Below, piece after piece: positions 39,866 to 48,361 of a DNA stretch of 64,000 nt. The notes under the pieces were generated by a model that was given only the letters and a program-made list of their open reading frames with translations, did not search any database and was not told the DNA's origin. The translations under genes and the position numbers were made by a program. Source of the DNA: Candidatus Marispirochaeta associata (GTDB lineage Bacteria > Spirochaetota > Spirochaetia > JC444 > Marispirochaetaceae); assembly GCA_001749745.1 (NCBI GenBank), contig JWTM01000507.1, positions 62,001-126,000 of the forward strand, written 5' to 3'. Position 1 is the stretch's first letter. Every line of letters starts with the position of its first letter.

Positions 39866-42319
39866 ATGGGTATTGAGAAGGATAATTCCGTAGATCATGA
39901 ACTCGATGCACTGGATAATCTAAGCTCTGGTCCCGATACGGGAAGTGCTCTGGAAGAGTACGGAGTTTGGGTCAAATCCGGTCCAGAAGAAATAGAGGAG
40001 TCCGAAGATGATTCCGCCTTCTCCCTCGAGAATCTTCCGGAAGTAGACGAGACAACCTCGTTCCTCACCGAAGAGGAGGAGGAGCTCCTGGGAGACCTGG
40101 AAACAGATATTCCCGAGGTCGGAGAGGAGACTCCCGCCGACGAAGCAATCGAGGAAGAGGAGTTGCCTGACTTTTCCGATTTCGAGGCATCCGAGGAGAA
40201 CGAGTCGGAATTTGTATCGGGGGATGATGAGTTGCAGGACGAGTTCTCCGACCTGAGTCTTGAAGCGGAAGATGAAGAGACCGAAGACGAGTTCGACGAA
40301 CTCTCCCTAGAAGATTTCGACACCTCCCTCGAGTCGGAACCGGCGGAGGAAGCAGAGGTTGTTTCCGCGGAAGATGAGTTTACCATTGAATCATTCGAAG
40401 AGGATACGCCCGTAGAACCGGAGGAGAGCAGCCTGGACGACGACGCAACACCGGAAATGGAAGAGATAGATCTGGAAGAGTTTGGACTCGAGGAAGAATC
40501 GAGTATCCTCGAATCCGATTCCGAAGAGCCTGCAGTTACAGAAGAGAGCGTCGAAGAGGGTGATTTCACCGAGGTATCCCTGGATGATTTCATGGATGGC
40601 GAGGGTGAACCCGAAGAACCCCAGCAGCGGATGCATACTATAGAAGAACCCAGCTTTAGCGACGACGCCGATGAGTCCGAAGAGGACTTTTTTGATATCG
40701 ACCTCGATCTCGATGAGGAAGCGGAGCTTCCCGAGCCGGATCAGGATGATTTGGGCGCTCCGGCCGCTTCTGCGGCCTCCTTCGGCGAGGACGATGAGGA
40801 ATCCCCTGAGTTCGAGGAGATTTCCCTGGATGATTTCTCCACCGACGAGTCCGTCGGGGAGCCGGCCGGCTCGATTCCCGCCGAAGAATTCGGCGATATC
40901 GAGGTCTCGGTAGAAGAAGATTTTGACGATAGCGCAATTGAGGAGACTGAAGAGCTCTCCTTGGACGATATAGGCCGAGAAAGCGAAAGCGATGATTTAC
41001 CGGAGTTCAACGTCGAGGAGCCGATGCCCGCAGCAGCCGGTGCCGCCGGTGTTGTCGCCAGCCAGCTGGGATCCGAGGAACTTGATTCGGAAATTGAGCA
41101 GAAATCCTCTATCCTGCAAAAGATTGAGGAGGAACTCCACTCCATTCGGGATGAACTTGCCTCTTTGAAGAGTGAACTCAACAACCTGCGCCCGGGTGAG
41201 ACGGAGAAGGCGGTATCCCCCGCCGAATCGGATGAGGATGAGGCTGTCAGCGGCTTCTTCGAGGACGACGAAGACGAGACGATTGCACTTACCGGGGATG
41301 AACTCGACAACATCCTGAATACCGCCGATGTAACCGAAGAGGCCGGCGAAGCCTCCGAGGCGCCGGAGGATGAATTCTCCTTCGATGTCAGCGGATTCGA
41401 GAAACCGGGAATCGAGGAGCCTGCCGAGGAATCGGAGACCCTAGACTTAGATGAGCCGGAAACTGCCGCGACGGAAGATGTCGATGAGATAGATCTTGGT
41501 TCAGAGCTGGAGATCGAAGAACTCTCTAGCGAAGAGGAGAGCGACGAACTCGAGCTGGGAGATATTGAAGGCCTGGATGAGGTCGACGACCTCGAGAATA
41601 TAGAAGAGATCGGTGAAATCGAGGAGATTCAACTTCCGCAGAGCGGCGATCTTTTAGATGAAGAGGATATCCTACCTCTTGATGAAGAGCAGCCCGCTAA
41701 TGAAGAGGAATCCAGCCTTGAGTCGATCGATGCGGACGAGTTCATCCTTGAAGAGCCCGCCGAGAGTGCTGATTTAAGCTCAATCGACGCCCTGCCGGAG
41801 GATGAGATGATCCATGAGGATGATCTCCTGAAGGATACCGACCTCGATATGGGATCCGATTCCGACCACGAGCGCACCGAGGAACCCGATTTCGCCGATC
41901 TCGAACTGGAAGATCTCGAGTTGGAAGGTGAGAACGAGGCGGAGGAGATCAGCTTCGAGGAGAACGATCTCGGCCCGGCCCTGGAAGAAGAACTGGAAGA
42001 AGAGATCGAGCTGGACATCAGCCCAGAGGATTCGGCTGAGATCGACGAGATTGTCGAGGAGTCCGAAGCGGAGGCGGAGTTCCCGGAGAATGAGATTTTA
42101 GATCTCGAAACCGATGCTGCCGAAGCGGAACCCGCTACACCGGCCGCAGCGGAGGAGCAGGGCATCGAACCTCAGCTTCAGAACGAGATAAAATCCGTTC
42201 TCTCCTATATGGATCAGCTCCTTGAAGCACTTCCCGAGGATAAGATCGAGGAGTTCGCTCACTCCGAACACTTCAAGGTCTACCAGAAACTCTTCGAGGA
42301 ATTGGGGATATCATCGTAA
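39866..42319 (+). CDS. Very acidic repeat-motif protein with conserved C-terminal helix
   Basis: The 817-residue protein is dominated by Glu and Asp, with few aromatics and no signal peptide. Short motifs of type E-[IVL]-[SD]-L-[DE]-[DE]-[FI] recur: ELSLEDFD (about 145), EIDLEEFG (about 199), EVSLDDFM (about 236), EISLDDFS (about 318) and ELSLDDIG (about 363). A coiled coil follows at about 405-443 and the protein ends in a conserved-looking helical domain, IKSVLSYMDQLLEALPE then EEFAHSEHFKVYQKLFEELG. It is probably disordered, acting as a scaffold. GGGAG precedes the ATG. Its TAA overlaps the next ATG (TAATG at 42317-42321). It is the first gene of an operon with DUF115 proteins. Exact function unknown. 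Confidence 0.82.
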   Translation: MGIEKDNSVDHELDALDNLSSGPDTGSALEEYGVWVKSGPEEIEESEDDSAFSLENLPEVDETTSFLTEEEEELLGDLETDIPEVGEETPADEAIEEEELPDFSDFEASEENESEFVSGDDELQDEFSDLSLEAEDEETEDEFDELSLEDFDTSLESEPAEEAEVVSAEDEFTIESFEEDTPVEPEESSLDDDATPEMEEIDLEEFGLEEESSILESDSEEPAVTEESVEEGDFTEVSLDDFMDGEGEPEEPQQRMHTIEEPSFSDDADESEEDFFDIDLDLDEEAELPEPDQDDLGAPAASAASFGEDDEESPEFEEISLDDFSTDESVGEPAGSIPAEEFGDIEVSVEEDFDDSAIEETEELSLDDIGRESESDDLPEFNVEEPMPAAAGAAGVVASQLGSEELDSEIEQKSSILQKIEEELHSIRDELASLKSELNNLRPGETEKAVSPAESDEDEAVSGFFEDDEDETIALTGDELDNILNTADVTEEAGEASEAPEDEFSFDVSGFEKPGIEEPAEESETLDLDEPETAATEDVDEIDLGSELEIEELSSEEESDELELGDIEGLDEVDDLENIEEIGEIEEIQLPQSGDLLDEEDILPLDEEQPANEEESSLESIDADEFILEEPAESADLSSIDALPEDEMIHEDDLLKDTDLDMGSDSDHERTEEPDFADLELEDLELEGENEAEEISFEENDLGPALEEELEEEIELDISPEDSAEIDEIVEESEAEAEFPENEILDLETDAAEAEPATPAAAEEQGIEPQLQNEIKSVLSYMDQLLEALPEDKIEEFAHSEHFKVYQKLFEELGISS

Positions 42320-43400
42320 TGGGACTCCTAGACAAGGCAAAGGCTCGCCAGACTCAACAGCATTCCGGCGGGCTGCTTTCTAAGGCCGCCGATTTCAGTA
42401 AACACCAGGCGCAACCGGTCGAGGAGGAGGAAAAAAAAAACTCCTCCCGCCCGATAAACCATCATCAGAACCAGAATCGCCGCCCATAGGGGAATCCCTG
42501 GCTGATTTGAAGGCCGAAATTTCCGCCATCCAACCCTCAGTAGAGGGGGTTGTAACCCTCTTCGACGCCTTGAAACGCTTCTTCGCCTTTCGAAAGGGTG
42601 CGCTGTTGACCCGTAACCGGGAGAGCGCCTATTTTCTCCCGCTGGCACAGACAGGCCTGGATGTTACCAGCCGCAACCGTCTCCGTTTTCCGGTCGAGAG
42701 TCTGGGCCATGTGGCGGACACCCCGGGAAAATGGCTCTCCCCCGACGGCTTTGAGGACCTCCGACCCTATCTTTCGTCCAGGGAGTTCGATCTCATCGAA
42801 GAGCTATTGATTCTGCCCATCCCCACCGAGAACGGGATCGCCGGCATCCTCTTGATCATCAGCGAGGACGAAGAGGAGCTCGAAACGCTGCGGCGCATTG
42901 AGGCCGACGAGCTTTCCGCATTCCAGCAGCAGCTGGGGAAATTCTTCGACGGCATCAAGATCTTCTCCCTCGAAACCGCCCACCGAGAGCTCAATGATGA
43001 GGCGGGCCTTAAGGCATTTATCCGGCGCTCTCTGGAACAGCAGAAACTGATCGGAGCTTTGCGTTTTGATCTGAGTCCCCTGTTGGAACGCTTGGTGACC
43101 ATCTCGTCCGACGTCGATCTCTTTCGCGCCCGCAAGGATACCCTGCGGATCATCGAAACCCTGTTTGAGAGCAATGCCCGGCTGTGGCAACTGGGGGAGG
43201 ATCGCTTCCTACTGCTGATGGGTACCAAAAACCGGCAGAACCCCAAGCTTCTCCAGCATCAGGTAGGTTTAGCCTTGAGGAACTTCTTCTCATCCGATAT
43301 CGCCGGAATAGAGTTCGAAGCGGTGGATCTATCGGAGACAGCCGATTCAGCGGATGAGTTGATGCAGGAGCTTGAGAGTCTCGTTCGAAATCAGACCTAA
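42319..43400 (+). CDS. GAF/degenerate-GGDEF-like protein split by an A10 frameshift
   Basis: Translation from the ATG at 42319 (overlapping the preceding stop) gives MGLLDKAKARQTQQHSGG then LLSKAADFSKHQAQPV, and ends at a TAG at 42487-42489 after 56 codons. One extra A in the A10 run at 42431-42440, or a -1 ribosomal shift, joins this to the long frame that runs to 43400 and gives a 360-residue protein. The long frame alone starts only at an unsupported TTG at 42507. The C-terminal 200 residues resemble a GAF-like sensor (about 115-215) followed by a GGDEF-like fold without the GGDEF motif (LRFDLSPLLERLV, then RLWQLGEDRFLLLMG). The join is either a sequencing indel, phase variation, or programmed slippage. 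Confidence 0.75.
42423..42447 (+). promoter_or_regulatory. Slippery A10 run in a hairpin loop behind a Shine-Dalgarno-like block
   Basis: GGAGGAG (42423-42429) and CTCCTCC (42441-42447) are perfect complements, with a loop of G plus ten A (42430-42440). The purine block 42421-42430 also looks like repeated Shine-Dalgarno sequences directly before the A run, as at known -1 frameshift sites such as dnaX. This is the point where the two frames of the 42319-43400 gene must be joined. Confidence 0.6.
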
Positions 43401-43411
43401 TCCGGGTTAGC

Positions 43412-44878
43412 ATGCTGATCCGCGAAACAGCCAGAAACGGCGAGCCGATCCTCACCCACCAGGGGAAGGCCCTCTTCTCCCGCTTTAATCCGAGCCGAGA
43501 AGCGGAGAGATATATCTCCTCCCAAATAAAAGGCGGCTCTCCGCCGGAAACTGTATTGATCCTGGGCGACATTCTCGGCTATCTGGGCCGATCGGCCAGA
43601 AAACTCTTTCCACAGGCCCGGGTCCTCGGAATCGATCTTTCCGAGGAGCTCGAGAATCCCAGCGAAAGCTATGACGCCCTCTTCCGGGGAAACGACGCTC
43701 ATCTCGCGGACTTTCTCTCCGCCGAATTAGACGATCAAGCCACCCAAGAGCTTCTGATTCTGCAGTGGGAACCGGCCTTGAGAATCTTCTCCCAAATCGG
43801 TGCCGGCCACATGAGGACGGTACGCCGACGGCTCCTGATCGCCGGCGGCAATCTCTCCACCCTGCGCGGGTTCGGTAGGCGATGGATCAAGAACAGTCTG
43901 CTCAACTTTCTCTTTCAACCCAATTTTGTAAGCGCCGCCCTTACCGGACGAGGAGCCTACCTGATCGCCAGCGGCCCAAGCTTGGAACGCTGCCGGGAGA
44001 TGCTTGCAGAGGGTGATGCCGTGAAAATCACGCTGGCATCGAGCCTGGCCTATATGCATCGGCACCGCTTAAAACCGGATCTCCTGGTACAGACCGATCC
44101 GGGTTTCTATGCGGATTATCATCTGCGCCTCAATCGCGACGAGGCGGTGCCCGTGGCGATGCCTCTCTCAGCGCGGCCCCTGGCACTATCGGCGCCGGGT
44201 ACCCCGCTGTTGATCATCGACCAACAGGAGCCCCTGGAGAGAACGCTGATTCAGCTTCTCGACCTTGGAGATGCACCTCTGCCTGCCCTCCCCTCCACCG
44301 GCACCGTTGCGGCATCGGCCCTGTTCTTGAGCCGCAGTCTCAAGGCCGAACCGGTCCTGCTCTGTGGGCTTGATCTCTGCTACAACGATATTCGCACCCA
44401 CGCAAGCCCGCACAGCTTCGATCCGGTCTTCGCCGGGGGGAGTTCCCGGCTGGCCCCTCTCTATAGCCGTCGGTTCGACTACTCCCGACGCACTGCATCC
44501 GAGCCGGGCCAGAGCCGGGCGCTGAAAATCTACGCCGACTGGTTTACCGGTCTGGGGGAGCAGCCGCAAATCTTTCGGCTCTATCCCTCAGCAGTCGCTC
44601 TCCCGTTTCACCCCATCAGCGCTTCGGAGTTTCATCGAATCGCCCCCTATAGTTCGAGAATTTCATACACGGCTCTCTCTGTACCGAAACCGAGCGAGCG
44701 GAAAGCGGCAGTAATCAGCCTACTGAAGGATGTAAATCGCAACCGATCGCAGGACCGTCACCAGCCCCTTCTTCAGGAACTGGGAGAGAAGCTTGCATTC
44801 GACTGGGAGTCGGTAGAGGAACGTCGATCTCGCCTCGAAGAGCTCACCGCCTGGGTCTCATCCTTGGGGGTGAGATGA
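43412..44878 (+). CDS. DUF115 / motility accessory factor-like protein
   Basis: The 488-residue protein has the DUF115 (MptE-like, Maf-like) core: GAYLIASGPSLERCREML (about 185), SLAYMHRHRLKPDLLVQTDPG, PLPALPSTGTVAASALFLS and EPVLLCGLDLCYND. Related Maf proteins are thought to attach nonulosonic sugars to flagellin; other DUF115 members are pterin pyrophosphokinases. The N-terminal 160 residues look like a divergent Rossmann-type region (TVLILGDILGYLGRSA). It follows the split gene by 11 bases and overlaps its paralogue by four bases (ATGA at 44875). Confidence 0.85.
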   Translation: MLIRETARNGEPILTHQGKALFSRFNPSREAERYISSQIKGGSPPETVLILGDILGYLGRSARKLFPQARVLGIDLSEELENPSESYDALFRGNDAHLADFLSAELDDQATQELLILQWEPALRIFSQIGAGHMRTVRRRLLIAGGNLSTLRGFGRRWIKNSLLNFLFQPNFVSAALTGRGAYLIASGPSLERCREMLAEGDAVKITLASSLAYMHRHRLKPDLLVQTDPGFYADYHLRLNRDEAVPVAMPLSARPLALSAPGTPLLIIDQQEPLERTLIQLLDLGDAPLPALPSTGTVAASALFLSRSLKAEPVLLCGLDLCYNDIRTHASPHSFDPVFAGGSSRLAPLYSRRFDYSRRTASEPGQSRALKIYADWFTGLGEQPQIFRLYPSAVALPFHPISASEFHRIAPYSSRISYTALSVPKPSERKAAVISLLKDVNRNRSQDRHQPLLQELGEKLAFDWESVEERRSRLEELTAWVSSLGVR

Positions 44879-46503
44879 ATCCGCTCGAACGCAACCTCTC
44901 CGTTATCGAACGCCGCTTTCCCGCAAGCTGGAATCGATTGCGCGATTGCCAGGCGGCTCGGACTATCCGTTTCGCCCCGGCAAAAAGCGGGTTATCCATT
45001 CCCTATGAAACAGGAGAAGTGCGGGAATATCCGCTCCATTCCGCCGTCGACCCTCAGCGGGAGGCCGCGCGCAGTCTGCGTATTGCAGGAGATGCAGGCT
45101 ACCTTATCTGTTACGGTTTGGGGCTCGGTTATCATCTCGAGGATATGGTTCGGGAGAACAGGCGGGAGATCCTGCTGATTGTGGACACCCCGGCGAGACT
45201 GCGTACTCTTCTCGGGGAGAGAGATCTTACCCATATTCTCGGGTATCCGCGGCTACGTTTACTCCTTGAACCTGATCCGGACGAGATAAGCAAGGATCTA
45301 ATCAAGTCCTACCTTCCGGGGCTCCATGGCGCACTGGCCACTATTATCCTCGGAGGGCTGCAGCAGAGGGCAAAAAAACGGTTGGCGGAGATTAACCAGG
45401 CCGTCCAAACGGCGCTTGCAGCGGTCAAGCAGGATTTCTCCGTCCAGGCCCATTTCGGCCGGGTATGGACCAGAAACACATTGATAAACCTCTCTCTCTT
45501 CGATCCGGCTTTGCAGCAGGAGAGCCGCAGGCTGGCTGAGAATATAGATCGGACGCGAGCAGTAGCCTTGATTGGCGCCGGAGCGAGCCTCTCCGCGAAC
45601 CTGCCGTTGATCGCCTCAAATTACCGGCGATTAGCCATCATCGCCACCGATACCGCCCTCCCCCCGCTTCTGGAATGGGGCATACAACCCGATCTGGTGG
45701 TCAGCATCGACGCTCAATACTATCCCCTTCTCCATGCTGAGCATCCCGGCGCACGGGAGATCCCCTGGCTGCTGCCTCTAACGGCGCCGCCTTCATTGAC
45801 CCGGCTGCTGAAACGGCCGTTCTTTTTTAACGGCGGTACCCCGCTGGAGTCCTTCGCCGCCCCGCAGCTTGGAATCCAGCGCTACGACACCTCGGGCGGA
45901 AACGTACTTCAGACCGCCCTCGACTGGATCGAGAACAACAACTTTCTGCGACTTACCCTCTACGGTGCCGACTACCTGAATATAAAGGGACTTCCCTATG
46001 CCCTTGGGAGTTACGTCTACCGCTGGTTTCAGTGCCGGAGCGATCGTACCCGTCCCCTCCACAGCCGTTTGCTAAGCTTTTGCTTCGATTCCAGGCTCGA
46101 TGAGCCCCTTAAGCCCTATGACGAGGATTATCCCAATCAACGACTCGATCTTTATCGAGAACGTATCGAGACGTATCTGGCGTCTAAGAATCTGGACGTC
46201 GATTCCCGCGGGCCGACGCGAATCCGGCAGAAACATTGTGCGGGAGAGACCGAAAAGGAGCGGCACCCGGCCGCGGCAGGATCAAGAGTTCAGTCGGATG
46301 AGAGAAGGCCCTCTAAGCTTATACCTCGGCTCATAGAACTCGTTTCCAGCGATGGCAAAGAGGCGATTCCCCTCCTCTACCCCCTGATTGCCTACCTCAG
46401 ACATCGGGAGTCGGTCTATGGAGCATCAGTTCAGAATCCGCTGGAAGAGGCACGAAGTCTCTTTCTAAGTCTGTTAAACCAGTTTAGTGACACGGAAAGG
46501 TAA
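44875..46503 (+). CDS. Second DUF115 / motility accessory factor-like protein
   Basis: The 542-residue paralogue of the preceding gene has VALIGAGASLSANLPLI at the nucleotide-binding loop (about 225), IIATDTALPPLLEWGIQPDLVVSID (here by its ends IIATD and PDLVVSID), SGGNVLQTALDWI and FLRLTLYGADYLNIKG, in the same order. The N terminus resembles a dinucleotide-binding region with YLICYGLGLGYHLEDM. Two adjacent DUF115 genes suggest two related acceptor or donor specificities, probably in flagellin modification. It ends inside the convergent MEMO gene (overlap 20 bases). Confidence 0.85.
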   Translation: MNPLERNLSVIERRFPASWNRLRDCQAARTIRFAPAKSGLSIPYETGEVREYPLHSAVDPQREAARSLRIAGDAGYLICYGLGLGYHLEDMVRENRREILLIVDTPARLRTLLGERDLTHILGYPRLRLLLEPDPDEISKDLIKSYLPGLHGALATIILGGLQQRAKKRLAEINQAVQTALAAVKQDFSVQAHFGRVWTRNTLINLSLFDPALQQESRRLAENIDRTRAVALIGAGASLSANLPLIASNYRRLAIIATDTALPPLLEWGIQPDLVVSIDAQYYPLLHAEHPGAREIPWLLPLTAPPSLTRLLKRPFFFNGGTPLESFAAPQLGIQRYDTSGGNVLQTALDWIENNNFLRLTLYGADYLNIKGLPYALGSYVYRWFQCRSDRTRPLHSRLLSFCFDSRLDEPLKPYDEDYPNQRLDLYRERIETYLASKNLDVDSRGPTRIRQKHCAGETEKERHPAAAGSRVQSDERRPSKLIPRLIELVSSDGKEAIPLLYPLIAYLRHRESVYGASVQNPLEEARSLFLSLLNQFSDTER

Positions 46504-47314
46504 GGGCGCCGTATCCGACGATAATCTCGCCGGGACTCACTTCATAACTCGTATGGTAGGAGAGTAACTCACCCCGGGTACAGCCCCGTAATTCGGCATA
46601 ATAGACCGCCGCGGCCGCGGCACCGGAGGAACAGGCCGAACGCCGCTCCAAACCGGCCCGGATCACCCCGCGCCAGTCGAGCTCCAGGGCGGCGTCTATC
46701 AGAGCCTTGTCGTTCTCCGCCCGTACCCAATCGATTGCCGATGCCGCGTTACCTCGGGGGGTGAAACCGTAGGGATCACCATAGTGGGTCAAATCGGTGG
46801 ACCCGAGCAGTGCCGGTCGCAGGCCCGTCCGTCTGCTCGACTCCTCCACGGCCTTTACCAAACCGATAATCTTGTCGTTCGGGGCGGCCCGCAGGAGAAT
46901 AACCGGCGTCCGGGGGTGAAGGGCGGCGATCAAGGGCAGCAGAACCTCGGTCGTGTTATCCGGCTCGGGGTTCTCTACTAGGTCGATCTCTTCTCTCAGA
47001 ACCTCGAGAAAGTGCGCATCGCTTTCGATCATCCCCAGAGGTGTTGAGTAGGCGCTAAAGGGGAGAATCTGCGGAGATTGAGAGGCATGGAGATGTCCGC
47101 CGATAAGGATGATCAGATCGCTATCGGCTAAAGAGGCAACGGCCCGGGCGGCCGCCTTGCCGGAGAATGACCATCCTGCGTGGGGAGCGATTGCGGCGCA
47201 GGAAGAGTCGCTGACTGCCTCGATTCCTGCGGACGACAGGAAATCACGAATGCGATCTGCCGATTTCGGATACCAGGCGCCCGACAAGCTTGGATGATGA
47301 ACCTGCCATGCCAT
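46484..47314 (-). CDS. MEMO family protein (AmmeMemoRadiSam system protein B-like)
   Basis: The 276-residue protein has MEMO blocks: HHPSLSGAWYP at the start, AIAPHAGWSFSGKAAARAV, ILIGGHLH and STDLTHYGDPYG, and ends IIVGYGALTF. The conserved EHS-x-EVQLPF block reads DNTTEVLLPLI here, so one usual His position is Asn. MEMO proteins resemble non-haem iron dioxygenases; in bacteria they occur with AMMECR1 and radical SAM partners, none of which is next to this gene. Function uncertain. It overlaps the DUF115 gene tail by 20 bases. Confidence 0.85.
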   Translation of the reverse strand: MAWQVHHPSLSGAWYPKSADRIRDFLSSAGIEAVSDSSCAAIAPHAGWSFSGKAAARAVASLADSDLIILIGGHLHASQSPQILPFSAYSTPLGMIESDAHFLEVLREEIDLVENPEPDNTTEVLLPLIAALHPRTPVILLRAAPNDKIIGLVKAVEESSRRTGLRPALLGSTDLTHYGDPYGFTPRGNAASAIDWVRAENDKALIDAALELDWRGVIRAGLERRSACSSGAAAAAVYYAELRGCTRGELLSYHTSYEVSPGEIIVGYGALTFPCH

Positions 47315-47382
47315 AATTCAATCCTGCCACGGAAAGCGAGAAAAATCCAGTCCGATAGCCTACACATTTCCGCACGATACCG

Positions 47383-47388
47383 TATAAT
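47383..47388 (+). promoter_or_regulatory. Consensus -10 placing transcription at the ATG of gene 47396
   Basis: TATAAT at 47383-47388 is perfect. The ATG follows after seven bases (GGGGGCT), where transcription should begin, so the mRNA is probably leaderless. The -35 is weak: CCTACA at 47359-47364 with an 18-base spacer is the best I find. An alternative ATG at 47387 would overlap the -10 and is unlikely. Confidence 0.55.
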
Positions 47389-47395
47389 GGGGGCT

Positions 47396-48361
47396 ATGAA
47401 GCACTTAGCCCTGAAGATCTACGGACTGATTGCCCTTGCAATAATGCTCTGTTCTACTGCCTACGTGGTTTATGATCTCTCGTTGATCAAGACCGAACGT
47501 TACGCAGAGAGCCGGGAGCAGGCCGCGTCTTTAGCAGCGCGAATCAGCCGCGGTGCGCCCCTCGGTGAGGATCAACTCATGAGTGTAACATCGGTACAGA
47601 TCATACAGGGCGAGAATACCGACACCATCTTTAGTCGCTCCGAGGTGAACAGGCTCAATCAGTTGGTCCGTAACGGTGATTACACCTTCCCTATACCGCC
47701 CGCAGGAGAATTGAGAATCACCCTCGAGCTCTTATCAAATACGGATCTCCTCGCCCGCATCAGGATACTTCTTCTCGTAGCGACCGGGCTCCTCCTCAGC
47801 ACCGGACTTCTTTTAGGGCTCGTACCCAGAAAGAAACGAACACCTAAGCCTCGGGCGCTCACCAGTCAGCTTGCCGCCGAACAGGGCTGTATGGACCTTC
47901 CCAGCGGTTTGATGGCCCGAGATCAGCTGGAGACACGTCTCAATTCCGAGCTCAAACGGGCCGCCTCCTTCGATCAGGACCTGGTCTTAGCTGCGATCAG
48001 CTCCGCTCAGGCCTCGCAATGGTCCTTCGTGGAGCTCGGTCATCGTATTCGAAGCTTTTTTCTCTTCAAGGATCTCTGTTTTAAATACAACGATACTACC
48101 GCCTGTGTAATCCTTCCCAATATCGAGCTCGATGAAGGGATTCGCACCATGAGGGATTTCTTGAGAAAACTCGGTGAGGACCGGGGAGCCCAGGAACTCA
48201 ATGTGGGGTTGACCGCCCGTAACGGACGACTCCTCGACGCCCACACCTTGCTGCATGAGGCGGCTGCGGCTCTGGAGAAATCCGCCGGCGACAGCGATCA
48301 GGCTATATTCGGCTTCCGGGCGGATCCAAAGAAGTATCGTTCGGTGGTCGCCGAGGTATAA
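47396..48361 (+). CDS. Membrane protein with degenerate GGDEF-like domain
   Basis: The 321-residue protein has two transmembrane helices (about 6-26 and about 122-140) bracketing a periplasmic region of about 95 residues, then a cytoplasmic GGDEF-like fold (about 165-310: DLPSGLMARDQLETRLNSEL, then FKYNDTTACVILP, NVGLTARNGRLLDAHTLLHEA). The catalytic GGDEF is replaced by YNDTT, so it is not expected to make cyclic-di-GMP; it may bind it or another ligand. The frame is open from 47180, but ATG 47396 lies just after a perfect -10 and gives a normal membrane N terminus. Its TAA abuts the rnz stop on the other strand. Confidence 0.82.
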   Translation: MKHLALKIYGLIALAIMLCSTAYVVYDLSLIKTERYAESREQAASLAARISRGAPLGEDQLMSVTSVQIIQGENTDTIFSRSEVNRLNQLVRNGDYTFPIPPAGELRITLELLSNTDLLARIRILLLVATGLLLSTGLLLGLVPRKKRTPKPRALTSQLAAEQGCMDLPSGLMARDQLETRLNSELKRAASFDQDLVLAAISSAQASQWSFVELGHRIRSFFLFKDLCFKYNDTTACVILPNIELDEGIRTMRDFLRKLGEDRGAQELNVGLTARNGRLLDAHTLLHEAAAALEKSAGDSDQAIFGFRADPKKYRSVVAEV

